In this document: piece after piece, positions 1 to 9,022 of the stretch | How positions within the stretch are numbered: position 1 is the first letter of the stretch | How the letters are laid out: the number at the start of each line of letters is the position of its first letter | NCBI GenBank assembly: GCA_002470465.1 | Contig: DKMD01000023.1 | Coordinates: forward strand, 45,191 to 109,190 | From: Pluralibacter sp. UBA7423 | GTDB taxonomy: Bacteria > Pseudomonadota > Gammaproteobacteria > Enterobacterales > Enterobacteriaceae | Direction of reading: 5' to 3' | DNA: 64,000 nucleotides | The notes under the pieces: model-generated | What the model was told of the DNA's origin: nothing | The model's input: only the letters and a program-made list of their open reading frames with translations | The model's database searches: none | Made by a program: the position numbers and the translations under genes

Positions 1-168
1 ACCCTGCTGGGCGATCCGACCAAAGCGCACGAAAAACTGGGCTGGAAACCAGAAACCACCCTGCAGGAAATGGTCAGCGAAATGGTCGCCAAAGATCTGG
101 AAGCGGCGAAGAAACACTCCCTGCTTAAGGCTCACGGCTACGAGGTAGCCATCGCGCTGGAGTCCTGA
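1..168 (+). CDS. gmd: GDP-mannose 4,6-dehydratase, C-terminal end (partial)
   Basis: The window opens inside a gene whose last 55 codons are read in frame 1 to a TGA at 166-168. The translated tail, with the motif [16 protein letters not shown] near its start and a helical end, matches the C-terminus of enteric GDP-mannose 4,6-dehydratase, the cytoplasmic enzyme that makes GDP-4-keto-6-deoxymannose on the way to GDP-L-fucose for colanic acid. Position supports this: fcl, which uses its product, starts 3 bases after the stop. The start, the NADP-binding Rossmann motif and the catalytic residues lie outside the window, so only the tail can be judged. Partial because of the window edge, not because of a mutation. 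Confidence 0.93.
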   Translation, partial: TLLGDPTKAHEKLGWKPETTLQEMVSEMVAKDLEAAKKHSLLKAHGYEVAIALES

Positions 169-171
169 TTA

Positions 172-1137
172 ATGACTAAGCAACGTATTTTCGTCGCGGG
201 CCACCGCGGCATGGTGGGGTCGGCGATTGAACGCCTGCTTGAACAGCGCGGTGATGTGGAGCTGGTTGTGCGCACCCGCGATGAGCTGAACCTGCTCGAC
301 AGCAAAGCGGTGAACAATTTCTTCGCTGAACAGCGTATCGACCAGGTGTATCTGGCGGCGGCGAAGGTCGGCGGGATCGTGGCGAATAACACGTTCCCGG
401 CGGATTTCATCTACGAGAACATGATGATCGAGAGCAACATCATTCACGCAGCGCACATGCACAACGTGAACAAGCTGCTGTTCCTCGGGTCATCATGCAT
501 TTACCCGAAGATGGCGAAGCAGCCAATCCCGGAAAGCGAGCTGCTGCAGGGCACCCTTGAGGCGACCAACGAGCCGTATGCGATCGCTAAAATTGCCGGG
601 ATCAAGCTGTGCGAATCCTACAACCGTCAGCATAACCGCGACTACCGTTCGGTGATGCCGACCAACCTGTATGGCCCGCACGACAACTTCCACCCAAGTA
701 ATTCGCACGTGATCCCCGCGCTGCTGCGCCGTTTCCACGAAGCGACGCTGGAAAACGCCGCTGACGTGGTGGTGTGGGGCAGCGGCACGCCGATGCGTGA
801 ATTCCTTCACGTGGACGACATGGCCGCTGCCAGCATTCACGTGATGGAGCTGGACCGCGAGGTGTGGCAGGAAAACACCGAGCCGATGCTGTCGCACATT
901 AACGTCGGCACCGGCGTGGACTGCACCATTCGCGAACTGGCGCAAACCATCGCCAAAGTGGTGGGCTACAAAGGGCGTGTGGTATTCGATGCGACTAAAC
1001 CTGACGGCACGCCGCGCAAGCTGCTGGACGTTTCCCGCCTGCATCAGCTGGGCTGGTATCACGAAGTGACGCTGGAAGCGGGGCTTGCGAGCACGTACCA
1101 GTGGTTCCTTGAAAATCAGCATCGCTTCCGGGGGTAA
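172..1137 (+). CDS. fcl: GDP-L-fucose synthase (GDP-4-keto-6-deoxymannose epimerase/reductase)
   Basis: Also known as wcaG. Converts GDP-4-keto-6-deoxy-D-mannose to GDP-L-fucose by 3,5-epimerisation and NADPH-dependent 4-reduction; cytoplasmic. The 321-residue protein is the usual family length. An N-terminal Rossmann motif GHRGMVG lies at residues 10-16, and the extended-SDR catalytic set is visible: Ser107 in SSC, Tyr136 and Lys140 in YAIAK. The ATG at 172 follows the gmd stop directly (TGATTAATG), so the two are translated as one unit, and gmm begins 3 bases after its stop. In enterobacteria this operon is induced through the Rcs phosphorelay; the main promoter lies upstream of the window. 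Confidence 0.97.
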   Translation: MTKQRIFVAGHRGMVGSAIERLLEQRGDVELVVRTRDELNLLDSKAVNNFFAEQRIDQVYLAAAKVGGIVANNTFPADFIYENMMIESNIIHAAHMHNVNKLLFLGSSCIYPKMAKQPIPESELLQGTLEATNEPYAIAKIAGIKLCESYNRQHNRDYRSVMPTNLYGPHDNFHPSNSHVIPALLRRFHEATLENAADVVVWGSGTPMREFLHVDDMAAASIHVMELDREVWQENTEPMLSHINVGTGVDCTIRELAQTIAKVVGYKGRVVFDATKPDGTPRKLLDVSRLHQLGWYHEVTLEAGLASTYQWFLENQHRFRG

Positions 1138-1140
1138 CGC

Positions 1141-1620
1141 ATGTTTCTGAAGCCAGAAGATTTTGCCACCGTGGTGCGTTCCACGCCGCTCATCTCCATT
1201 GATTTGATTGTCGAGAACGCCCAGGGCGAATTTCTGCTCGGGAAACGCAATAACCGTCCGGCACAGGGCTTCTGGTTCGTGCCGGGCGGGCGAGTGCAGA
1301 AAGATGAGCGTCTCGCCGATGCCTTTACGCGCCTGACCGAAGCGGAACTGGGCATGAGCCTGCCGATGTCTGCGGGCGAGTTTTACGGCGTCTGGCAGCA
1401 CTTCTATGACGACAACTTTTCCGGCACGGATTTCAGCACCCATTACGTGGTGCTGGGCTTTCGCCTGAAAGTGGACGGCAGCACGCTGAGGTTGCCTGAC
1501 GATCAGCACAACGACTATCGCTGGCTGACGAAAGAGGCTCTGCTGGCGGCGGACAATGTGCACGCCAATAGCCGCGCCTACTTTCATGATGAAAAAACCA
1601 CGGAGGCACCGCTTCTGTGA
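1141..1620 (+). CDS. gmm: GDP-mannose mannosyl hydrolase (Nudix family)
   Basis: Also called wcaH or nudD. Hydrolyses GDP-mannose (and GDP-glucose) to GDP and free hexose, probably tuning GDP-mannose and GDP-fucose supply during colanic acid synthesis. The 159-residue protein has a Nudix-like segment at about residues 50-71, starting [14 protein letters not shown] and ending EAELG; the family is known for a Nudix box that departs from the consensus and for attack at sugar carbon C1 rather than at phosphorus. It sits between fcl and wcaI, and its TGA overlaps the GTG start of wcaI by 4 bases, which indicates translational coupling. Confidence 0.95.
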   Translation: MFLKPEDFATVVRSTPLISIDLIVENAQGEFLLGKRNNRPAQGFWFVPGGRVQKDERLADAFTRLTEAELGMSLPMSAGEFYGVWQHFYDDNFSGTDFSTHYVVLGFRLKVDGSTLRLPDDQHNDYRWLTKEALLAADNVHANSRAYFHDEKTTEAPLL

Positions 1621-2861
1621 AAATTTTAGTGTACGGCATTAACTATTCTCCCGAACTGACGGGCATCGGCAAATACACCGGTGAAATGGTGGAGTGGATG
1701 GCGCAGCAGGGCCATGAAGTGCGCGTCATTACTGCGCCGCCTTACTACCCGCAGTGGCAGGTCGGTGAGCGTTACTCCGCCTGGCGCTATCGTCGCGAAG
1801 AGGGAGAGGCGACCGTCTGGCGCTGCCCGCTGTACGTGCCGAAACAGCCTTCGACGCTCAAGCGCCTGATTCACCTCGGCAGCTTTGCGCTCAGCAGCTT
1901 TTTCCCGCTGATGGCGCAGCGCAGCTGGAAGCCGGACCGCATCATCGGCGTGGTGCCGACGCTGTTTTGCACGCCGGGCATGCGCCTGCTGGCAAAACTT
2001 TCCGGTGCCCGCACGCTGTTGCATATTCAGGATTATGAAGTCGATGCGATGCTTGGCCTCGGCATGGCCGGAAAAGGTAAGGGCGGGGTGGTGGCGAAGC
2101 TTGCCAGCCGCTTTGAGCGCAGCGGCCTGCACGGCGTCGATAACGTCTCCACCATCTCGCGCTCAATGATCAATAAAGCGCAGGAGAAAGGCGTGGCGAC
2201 GGACAAACTCATTTTCTTCCCGAACTGGTCGGAAGTGGCGCGTTTTCGCGACGTCAATCCAACCCAGGTCGCGGTGCTGCGTGAGCAGCTCGGTCTGCCC
2301 GCAGATCAAAAAATTGTGCTCTATTCCGGCAACATCGGCGAAAAGCAGGGGCTGGAAAACGTCGTGGCGGCAGCAGAGCAGCTTCAGGATAAACCCTGGC
2401 TGTTCGTGATTGTCGGCCAGGGCGGCGGCAAAGCGCGGCTGGAGAAACTTGTCGCCGAACGCGGATTGCGCAATGTGCGCTTCTTCCCGCTGCAGTCTTA
2501 CGAAGCGTTACCCGCCTTGCTGAAAATGGCGGACTGTCATCTGGTCATCCAGAAGCGCGGCGCAGCGGACGCGGTGCTGCCGTCGAAGCTGACCAATATT
2601 CTTGCGGTAGGCGGCAATGCGGTGATTACCGCCGAAGCTGAAACCGAGCTTGGCCAGCTGTGTGAGGCGCATCCGGGCATTGCGGTCTGCGTGGAGCCGG
2701 AGTTGGTCACGGCGCTGGTCGACGGTATCGAACGCGCACTTGCCATGCCGCAGCACAACGCCATTGCGGCCGAGTACGCCGGGCGCACGCTCGAAAAATC
2801 GAACGTGCTGACACACTTTATCAACGCTATTTCGTCTAATGACGTCGGGGTTACGTTATGA
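1617..2861 (+). CDS. wcaI: Colanic acid biosynthesis glycosyltransferase WcaI (GT4)
   Basis: A 414-residue GT-B fold glycosyltransferase of the GT4 type that adds a sugar to the lipid-linked colanic acid repeat on the cytoplasmic face of the inner membrane. The N-terminus ([20 protein letters not shown]) is the typical WcaI opening with the glycine-rich acceptor loop. The second Rossmann half contains [16 protein letters not shown] and a donor-binding region near residues 300-330 including [14 protein letters not shown]. The start is a GTG within the overlap with gmm (GTGA). The stop overlaps the manC ATG by 4 bases. The exact sugar transferred is known only from E. coli genetics (a fucosyl addition has been proposed) and is not shown by the sequence. 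Confidence 0.93.
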   Translation: MKILVYGINYSPELTGIGKYTGEMVEWMAQQGHEVRVITAPPYYPQWQVGERYSAWRYRREEGEATVWRCPLYVPKQPSTLKRLIHLGSFALSSFFPLMAQRSWKPDRIIGVVPTLFCTPGMRLLAKLSGARTLLHIQDYEVDAMLGLGMAGKGKGGVVAKLASRFERSGLHGVDNVSTISRSMINKAQEKGVATDKLIFFPNWSEVARFRDVNPTQVAVLREQLGLPADQKIVLYSGNIGEKQGLENVVAAAEQLQDKPWLFVIVGQGGGKARLEKLVAERGLRNVRFFPLQSYEALPALLKMADCHLVIQKRGAADAVLPSKLTNILAVGGNAVITAEAETELGQLCEAHPGIAVCVEPELVTALVDGIERALAMPQHNAIAAEYAGRTLEKSNVLTHFINAISSNDVGVTL

Positions 2862-4294
2862 GTCAGACTCAACTCTTTCCGGTAGTGATGGCCGGTGGCT
2901 CCGGCAGCCGTTTGTGGCCGCTCTCCCGGGTGCTTTATCCCAAACAGTTTCTGTGCCTGAAAGGCGAGCTGACCATGCTGCAGGCCACCATCAACCGCCT
3001 GAACGGCGTGGAGTGCGAAAGCCCGGTGGTTATCTGCAATGAGCAGCACCGTTTTATCGTCGCCGAACAGCTGCGCAAGCTGAACAAGCTTACCGAAAAC
3101 ATCATTCTGGAGCCTGCGGGTCGTAACACTGCTCCGGCGATTGCGCTGGCGGCGCTGGCTGCCCGTCGCAGCTGCCCGAACGGCGATCCGCTGATGCTGG
3201 TCCTCGCCGCTGACCACGTGATTCAGGATGAAGAAGCGTTCCGTCAGGCGGTACGCAATGCGGTGCCGTATGCTGAAAGCGGCAAGCTGGTGACCTTCGG
3301 GATCGTGCCGAACCTGCCGGAAACCGGCTACGGCTACATTCGGCGTGGCGAAGTCAGCCCGGGCGAAAAAGATGCCGTGGCGTTTGATGTCGCCCAGTTT
3401 GTTGAAAAACCGAATCTTGAGACCGCCCAGGCCTACGTCTCCGGCGGCGACTATTACTGGAACAGCGGCATGTTCCTGTTCCGCGCCGGGCGCTATCTGG
3501 AAGAACTCGGCAAATTCCGCCCGGACATTCTTCAGGCCTGCGAGCAGGCGATGAGCGTGGTGGATCCTGACCTTGATTTTGTCCGCGTCGACGAAGCCGC
3601 ATTTCTGGCGTGCCCGGAAGAGTCCGTCGACTATGCCGTCATGGAGCGCACGGCGGATGCCGTCGTGGTGCCAATGGATGCGGGCTGGAGCGACGTGGGC
3701 TCCTGGTCTTCGCTGTGGGAAATCAGCAATCACACTTCCGAGGGCAACGTTCACCACGGCGATGTGATCAGCCACAAAACTGAAAACAGCTACGTGTATG
3801 CCGAGTCCGGGCTGGTAACCACCGTCGGCGTAAAAGATTTAGTTGTGGTGCAGACCAAAGACGCGGTGCTGATTGCCGACCGCAATGCGGTGCAGGACGT
3901 CAAAAAAGTGGTGGAAAAAATCAAGGCCGATGGCCGCCATGAGCACCACATTCACCGCGAAGTCTATCGCCCGTGGGGGAAATATGACTCCATCGATTCC
4001 GGCGAGCGCTATCAGGTGAAACGCATCACCGTCAAGCCTGGGGAAGGGCTGTCGGTGCAGATGCATCATCACCGCGCGGAGCACTGGATTATCGTGGCGG
4101 GCACCGCAAAGGTGACCATCAACGAGGAAGTGAAGCTGCTCGGCGAAAACGAATCTATCTACATTCCGCTGGGCGCCACGCACTGCCTGGAAAATCCCGG
4201 CAAGATCCCGCTCGACCTGATTGAGGTTCGCTCCGGATCGTATCTCGAAGAAGACGACATCGTGCGCTACGCCGACAGGTACGGGCGCGTGTAG
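2858..4294 (+). CDS. manC: Mannose-1-phosphate guanylyltransferase / mannose-6-phosphate isomerase
   Basis: Also called cpsB. Makes GDP-mannose from mannose-1-phosphate and GTP; bacterial type II enzymes also carry a cupin-type phosphomannose isomerase domain. At 478 residues it has the full two-domain length. The N-terminal nucleotidyltransferase signature GGSGSRLWP is at residues 13-21, and the C-terminal cupin region holds a histidine-rich metal site (HHHRAEHW, about residue 400). ATG at 2858 overlaps the wcaI stop (ATGA). It works with manB, downstream across a REP-bearing gap, to feed gmd, gmm and the colanic acid transferases. Confidence 0.97.
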   Translation: MSQTQLFPVVMAGGSGSRLWPLSRVLYPKQFLCLKGELTMLQATINRLNGVECESPVVICNEQHRFIVAEQLRKLNKLTENIILEPAGRNTAPAIALAALAARRSCPNGDPLMLVLAADHVIQDEEAFRQAVRNAVPYAESGKLVTFGIVPNLPETGYGYIRRGEVSPGEKDAVAFDVAQFVEKPNLETAQAYVSGGDYYWNSGMFLFRAGRYLEELGKFRPDILQACEQAMSVVDPDLDFVRVDEAAFLACPEESVDYAVMERTADAVVVPMDAGWSDVGSWSSLWEISNHTSEGNVHHGDVISHKTENSYVYAESGLVTTVGVKDLVVVQTKDAVLIADRNAVQDVKKVVEKIKADGRHEHHIHREVYRPWGKYDSIDSGERYQVKRITVKPGEGLSVQMHHHRAEHWIIVAGTAKVTINEEVKLLGENESIYIPLGATHCLENPGKIPLDLIEVRSGSYLEEDDIVRYADRYGRV

Positions 4295-4303
4295 CGCCTG
4301 AGT

Positions 4304-4369
4304 TGCCGGATGCGCGTTGCTTATCCGGCCTACAGACCGTAGGCCCGGTAAACGGAGCGCCACCGGGCA
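4304..4369. repeat. REP/BIME-type palindromic element between manC and manB
   Basis: The 146-base gap between manC and manB holds imperfect inverted repeats of the enterobacterial REP type: CCGGATGCG...GCTTATCCGG forms the first stem and GCCCGGT...ACCGGGC the second. An element with nearly the same arrangement lies at 40263-40331 between hisG and hisD. REP elements within operons are known to stabilise upstream mRNA and to bind DNA gyrase, IHF or Pol I; which applies here cannot be seen from the sequence. Confidence 0.8.
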
Positions 4370-4440
4370 ATAAATTCCACATCAATCAATAAGGCTCATG
4401 AAGAGTCAGGGCTGACTGCTGCCTGAAGAAGGGTAAAACG

Positions 4441-5811
4441 ATGAATAAATTAACCTGTTTTAAAGCCTACGACATTCGCGGCAAGCTGGGTGAAGAGCTT
4501 AATGAAGACATTGCCTGGCGTATTGGCCGCGCCTACGGCGAATACCTGAAGCCGAAAACCATCGTGCTTGGCGGCGACGTTCGCCTGACCAGCGAATCCT
4601 TAAAAATGGCGCTGGCGAAGGGCCTGCGCGATGCAGGCGTTGACGTGCTGGATATTGGCCTGTCCGGTACCGAAGAGATCTATTTTGCCACCTTCCACCT
4701 TGGCGTAGACGGTGGGATTGAAGTTACCGCCAGCCACAACCCGATGGACTATAACGGCATGAAGCTGGTGCGCGAAGGCGCTCGCCCCATCAGCGGTGAT
4801 ACCGGTCTGCGCGACGTACAGCGCCTTGCGGAAGCTAACGACTTCCCGAAGGTTTCTGAATCACAGCGCGGCAGCTACCAAAAAATCGATCTGCGTAAAG
4901 CCTATATCGATCATCTGCTCGGCTATATCGACGTCGCCAACCTGAAGCCGCTGAAGCTGGTGATTAACTCCGGCAATGGCGCAGCGGGGCCGGTTATCGA
5001 TGCGCTTGAAGCCCGCTTTAAGGCGCTGAATGTGCCCGTAACGTTTGTCAAAGTGCACAACACCCCGGACGGCAATTTCCCGAACGGTATTCCGAACCCG
5101 CTGCTGCCGGAGTGTCGCGACGATACCCGCAATGCGGTGATCGAGCACAAAGCAGACATGGGCATCGCTTTTGACGGTGACTTTGACCGCTGCTTCCTGT
5201 TCGACGAAAAAGGCCAGTTTATTGAGGGTTATTACATCGTCGGCCTGCTGGCGGCAGCCTTCCTCGAAAAACAGCCGGGCGAGCGCATCATCCACGATCC
5301 GCGTCTTTCGTGGAACACCGTGGACGTGGTTGAAGCGGCGGGCGGCACGCCGGTGATGTCGAAAACCGGGCACGCCTTTATCAAAGAACGCATGCGTCAG
5401 GAAGATGCCATCTACGGCGGCGAAATGAGCGCTCATCACTACTTCCGTGATTTTGCCTACTGCGACAGCGGGATGATCCCGTGGCTGCTGGTGACCGAGC
5501 TGCTGTGCCTGAAGGGCAAAACGCTCGGCGAACTGGTGCGTGACCGCATGGCGGCCTTCCCGGCGAGCGGGGAAATCAACAGCAAGCTGGCGGACCCGGG
5601 CACCTCTATTGCCCGCGTGGAGCAGCATTTCGCCGAACATGCGCTGGAGATTGACCGCACCGACGGCATCAGCCTGGCGTTTGCTGACTGGCGCTTCAAT
5701 CTGCGTTCGTCGAACACCGAGCCGGTTGTGCGTCTGAACGTCGAGTCGCGCGGCGATGCTTCGCTGATGGAAGCCCGAACGAAGGACATTCTGGCGCTGC
5801 TGAATCAGTAA
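4441..5811 (+). CDS. manB: Phosphomannomutase
   Basis: Also called cpsG. Interconverts mannose-6-phosphate and mannose-1-phosphate, the substrate of ManC. The 456-residue protein belongs to the alpha-D-phosphohexomutase family: the phosphoserine loop TASHNP places the catalytic serine at residue 98, and the metal-binding DGDFDR motif is at 245-250. The C-terminal phosphate-binding loop is seen as [11 protein letters not shown] purine-rich ribosome-binding site (GAAGAAGGG) precedes the ATG at 4441. It is separated from manC by a REP element and from wcaJ by another palindromic gap, so differential mRNA decay between segments of the operon is possible. Confidence 0.97.
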   Translation: MNKLTCFKAYDIRGKLGEELNEDIAWRIGRAYGEYLKPKTIVLGGDVRLTSESLKMALAKGLRDAGVDVLDIGLSGTEEIYFATFHLGVDGGIEVTASHNPMDYNGMKLVREGARPISGDTGLRDVQRLAEANDFPKVSESQRGSYQKIDLRKAYIDHLLGYIDVANLKPLKLVINSGNGAAGPVIDALEARFKALNVPVTFVKVHNTPDGNFPNGIPNPLLPECRDDTRNAVIEHKADMGIAFDGDFDRCFLFDEKGQFIEGYYIVGLLAAAFLEKQPGERIIHDPRLSWNTVDVVEAAGGTPVMSKTGHAFIKERMRQEDAIYGGEMSAHHYFRDFAYCDSGMIPWLLVTELLCLKGKTLGELVRDRMAAFPASGEINSKLADPGTSIARVEQHFAEHALEIDRTDGISLAFADWRFNLRSSNTEPVVRLNVESRGDASLMEARTKDILALLNQ

Positions 5812-5817
5812 CGTGTG

Positions 5818-5971
5818 GCCCCTCACCCCGGCCCTCTCCCCGGAGGGGCGAGGGGGAAGGTCAAGACCGGGATATGCTCCGGCTCGCTTTTTCAACTGTC
5901 ATGACGAGTGAAAAAGCCTGATGCCTGTCCCGGTCCGTCCCCTCACCCTCAGGGGAGAGGGGGAGGGGAAT
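5818..5971. repeat. Palindromic repeat block between manB and wcaJ
   Basis: Two C/G-rich repeat units of the CCCCTCACC...CTCTCCCC...GGGGCGAGGG type lie at about 5819-5860 and 5939-5970. Between them is a perfect 9-base inverted repeat, GCTTTTTCA at 5886-5894 and TGAAAAAGC at 5909-5917. The same repeat family recurs between wzxC and wcaK (8886-9002). This is a BIME-like mosaic of short non-coding palindromes rather than a gene; the track of stems could also slow RNase degradation or cause partial termination. Confidence 0.7.
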
Positions 5972-5993
5972 GCTATCAACAACAGGAACAACG

Positions 5994-7388
5994 ATGACAA
6001 CTCTAAGAAAGCGCGAGAGAGCCAAAACGAATGCATCGTTAATCTCAATGGTGCAGCGGTTCTCCGACATAACCATTATGTTCGGCGGGCTGTGGGTGGT
6101 CTGCAAAGGGGCTGCACTGCCGTTTTCCTATCTGCATCTGCTGATGGCGCTGATTGCGCTGGTCGTTTTTCAGATGATTGGCGGAATGACAGATTTTTAT
6201 CGCTCATGGCGCGGCGTGCGCATGACAACAGAACTGCTCTTACTCCTGCAAAACTGGACGTTAGCGCTGGTGCTTTGCGCCGGGGTGCTGGCGTTCAACA
6301 CTGATTTTAATGACAGCTTCGCCCTGTGGCTTGCCTGGTACCTGCTGAGCACCTGTGGAATGGTGGCCTGTCGCGGCTTTATCCGCTTCGGCGTTGGCTG
6401 GCTGCGCAACCGTGGCTACAACATTCGCCAGGTGGCCGTTGCGGGCGATATGCCTGCCGGGCAGCTGTTGCTCGACAGCTTCCGCAACCAGCCCTGGCTG
6501 GGGTTTGAAGTGGTCGGCAGCTATCACGATCCGAAACCTGGCGGTGTGCACGCGGACTGGGCCGGGAACTATGAGCAACTGCTGGAAGACGCCCGCGCAG
6601 GCAAAATTCACAACGTCTATATAGCCCTGGCGATGCAGGAAGAAGCCTGCATCAAAGAGCTGGTACGCGAGCTGGCGGATACCACCTGCTCGGTGATCCT
6701 CATTCCGGACGTGTTTACCTTCAACATTCTCCATTCCCGCATCGATGAAGTGAACGGCGTGCCGGTGGTGCCGCTGTACGACACGCCGCTCTCCGGCCTG
6801 AACCGCGTGCTCAAGCGGGTGGAAGATATCGTGCTGTCGTCGCTGATTTTGCTGCTGATCTCCCCGGTGCTGGCCTGCATCGCGCTGGCCGTGAAGCTTA
6901 CCTCACCGGGCCCGGTTATCTTCCGTCAGACCCGCTACGGCATGGACGGCAAGCCGATCAAGGTATGGAAGTTCCGTTCGATGCGAGTAATGGAGAACGA
7001 TGCGGTGGTGACCCAGGCCACGCAAAACGATCCGCGCGTGACGCCGGTGGGGAACTTCCTGCGTCGTACCTCGCTTGATGAGCTGCCGCAGTTTATCAAC
7101 GTGCTGACTGGCGGGATGTCCATCGTGGGCCCACGTCCGCATGCTGTGGCGCACAACGAAGAGTATCGCCAGCTGATTGAGGGCTACATGCTGCGCCATA
7201 AGGTGAAACCAGGTATTACCGGCTGGGCGCAAATCAACGGCTGGCGCGGGGAAACTGACACCCTCGAGAAAATGGAAAAGCGTATCGAATTCGACCTCGA
7301 ATACATTCGCGAATGGAGCCTGTGGTTCGATATTCGTATTGTTTTCCTGACTATTTTCAAAGGCTTTGTTAACAAAGCAGCGTATTGA
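5994..7388 (+). CDS. wcaJ: Undecaprenyl-phosphate glucose phosphotransferase WcaJ
   Basis: Initiating enzyme for colanic acid: transfers glucose-1-phosphate from UDP-glucose to undecaprenyl phosphate in the inner membrane. I use the ATG at 5994, giving 464 residues and the conserved start MTTLRKRERAKTNAS, rather than an in-frame ATG 24 bases upstream. Hydrophobic segments lie in the first 130 residues and near 280-305, followed by the bacterial sugar transferase domain with KFRSM, RTSLDELPQ and VGPRPH motifs and the tail FKGFVNKAAY. The arrangement is that of the polyisoprenyl-phosphate hexose-1-phosphate transferase family. Confidence 0.96.
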   Translation: MTTLRKRERAKTNASLISMVQRFSDITIMFGGLWVVCKGAALPFSYLHLLMALIALVVFQMIGGMTDFYRSWRGVRMTTELLLLLQNWTLALVLCAGVLAFNTDFNDSFALWLAWYLLSTCGMVACRGFIRFGVGWLRNRGYNIRQVAVAGDMPAGQLLLDSFRNQPWLGFEVVGSYHDPKPGGVHADWAGNYEQLLEDARAGKIHNVYIALAMQEEACIKELVRELADTTCSVILIPDVFTFNILHSRIDEVNGVPVVPLYDTPLSGLNRVLKRVEDIVLSSLILLLISPVLACIALAVKLTSPGPVIFRQTRYGMDGKPIKVWKFRSMRVMENDAVVTQATQNDPRVTPVGNFLRRTSLDELPQFINVLTGGMSIVGPRPHAVAHNEEYRQLIEGYMLRHKVKPGITGWAQINGWRGETDTLEKMEKRIEFDLEYIREWSLWFDIRIVFLTIFKGFVNKAAY

Positions 7389-7397
7389 GGTAGCGGC

Positions 7398-8876
7398 ATG
7401 AGCCTGAGAGAGAAAACCATCAGCGGGGCGAAGTGGTCCGCCATGGCGACCGTAATCATCATCGGCCTCGGGCTGGTGCAGATGACGGTGCTGGCGCGCA
7501 TCATCGACAATCACCAGTTCGGGCTACTGACCGTGTCGCTGGTGATCATCGCCCTGGCCGATACGCTGTCGGATTTTGGTATCGCCAATTCGATTATCCA
7601 GCGCAAAGAAATCAGCCATCTCGAGCTGACCACGCTCTACTGGCTTAACGTTGGGCTCGGCATTGTGGTGTTTGTGCTGGTGTTTAGCCTGAGCGGTGCG
7701 ATCGCAGACGTATTGCACAACCCGGATCTGGCGCCGTTGATGCGCACGCTGTCGTTTGCCTTTGTGGTGATCCCGCACGGGCAGCAGTTCCGCGCGCTGA
7801 TGCAAAAGGAGCTGGAGTTCAACAAGATTGGCATGATTGAAACCTCCGCCGTGCTGGCGGGGTTCACCTTTACCGTGGTGAGCGCCCATTTCTGGCCGCT
7901 GGCGATGACGGCCATTCTGGGGTATCTGGTGAACAGCGCCGTGCGCACGCTGTTGTTCGGCTGGTTCGGGCGTCGGATTTACCGTCCGGGGCTGCATTTT
8001 TCGCTGGCCTCCGTGTCGTCTAACCTGCGCTTTGGCGCATGGCTTACGGCGGACAGCATCATTAACTACGTGAACACCAACCTTTCGACGCTGGTGCTGG
8101 CGCGCATTCTTGGTGCGAGCGTGGCGGGTGGATACAACCTCGCCTACAACGTCGCCGTTGTGCCGCCGATGAAGCTCAACCCGATTATCACCCGCGTGCT
8201 TTTCCCGGCGTTCGCCAAGATTCAGGACGACACCGCGAAGCTGCGCGTGAACTTTTACAAGCTGCTGTCGGTGGTGGGAATTATCAACTTCCCGGTGTTG
8301 CTGGGCCTGATGGTGGTCAGCAATAACGTGGTGCCGCTGGTGTTCGGTGAGAAGTGGGTCAGCATCATTCCGATTCTTCAGCTGCTGTGCGTGGTGGGCT
8401 TGCTGCGCTCGGTCGGCAATCCGATTGGCTCGCTGCTGATGGCGAAAGCCCGCGTGGACATCAGCTTCAAGTTCAACGTCTTTAAAACCTTCCTGTTTAT
8501 TCCGGCGATTATCGTCGGCGGCCACCTGGCGGGTGCGCTGGGCGTGACGCTCGGCTTTCTGCTGGTGCAGATCATCAATACCGTTCTCAGCTACTTCGTG
8601 ATGATCAAGCCGGTGCTGGGATCGAGCTACCGGGAGTACATCCTGAGCCTGTGGCTGCCGTTTTACCTGTCGCTGCCAACGCTGGCGGTGAGCTACGGGC
8701 TTGGCGTGGCGCTTAACGGCGAACTGCCGCTGCCGTTGCTGCTGGCGGTACAGATTGCCGCGGGCGCGGCGTCGTTCGCACTGATGATTGTCTTCTCGCG
8801 GCATCCTCTGGTGCTGGAGATGAAACGCCAGCTGTGCCGCAGTGAAAAAATGAAAATGCTGCTTCGTGCAGGTTAA
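7398..8876 (+). CDS. wzxC: Colanic acid repeat-unit flippase WzxC
   Basis: A 492-residue polytopic inner-membrane protein of the polysaccharide transport/MOP superfamily; it flips the undecaprenyl-linked colanic acid unit to the periplasm. The N-terminus (MSLREKTISGAKWSA) and the many hydrophobic stretches along its length fit WzxC. It starts 9 bases after wcaJ, consistent with one operon, and is followed by a palindromic repeat pair before wcaK. Its base composition is like that of the flanking backbone, unlike the Wzx at 21321 in the O-antigen cluster, so this is the housekeeping colanic acid flippase. Confidence 0.95.
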   Translation: MSLREKTISGAKWSAMATVIIIGLGLVQMTVLARIIDNHQFGLLTVSLVIIALADTLSDFGIANSIIQRKEISHLELTTLYWLNVGLGIVVFVLVFSLSGAIADVLHNPDLAPLMRTLSFAFVVIPHGQQFRALMQKELEFNKIGMIETSAVLAGFTFTVVSAHFWPLAMTAILGYLVNSAVRTLLFGWFGRRIYRPGLHFSLASVSSNLRFGAWLTADSIINYVNTNLSTLVLARILGASVAGGYNLAYNVAVVPPMKLNPIITRVLFPAFAKIQDDTAKLRVNFYKLLSVVGIINFPVLLGLMVVSNNVVPLVFGEKWVSIIPILQLLCVVGLLRSVGNPIGSLLMAKARVDISFKFNVFKTFLFIPAIIVGGHLAGALGVTLGFLLVQIINTVLSYFVMIKPVLGSSYREYILSLWLPFYLSLPTLAVSYGLGVALNGELPLPLLLAVQIAAGAASFALMIVFSRHPLVLEMKRQLCRSEKMKMLLRAG

Positions 8877-8885
8877 TGCATTCTG

Positions 8886-9002
8886 CCCCTCACCCTAACC
8901 CTCTCCCCAAAGGGGAGAGGGAACTGTCCGGCAACGCGTTTAACCTGCAGCCCGGAACGTCTTTTCTCCCTCGCCCCTTTGGGGAGAGGGCGGGGTGAGG
9001 GG
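8886..9002. repeat. Inverted pair of C/G-rich palindromic repeats between wzxC and wcaK
   Basis: Two oppositely oriented repeat copies occupy most of the gap: CCCCTCACCCTAACCCTCTC starting at 8886, and a copy ending in CGGGGTGAGGGG at 9002. The outer arms (CCCCTCACC at 8886-8894, GGTGAGGGG at 8994-9002) pair perfectly, and each unit has its own inner palindrome around AAAGGGG/CCCCTTT. The family is shared with 5818-5971. The second copy ends 20 bases before the wcaK start codon, so structure there could influence wcaK translation. Confidence 0.78.
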
Positions 9003-9022
9003 AATATTTGATGAGGTCACAT

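Noticed and set aside
493..1587. Long minus-strand open frame opposite fcl/gmm
   Set aside because: It is the mirror of two well-conserved + strand genes in G+C-rich DNA; composition is Arg/His/Val-rich without family motifs. Similar shadows oppose manC, wzxC and vgrG (for example 2537-3775, 7524-8804, 62071-63330).
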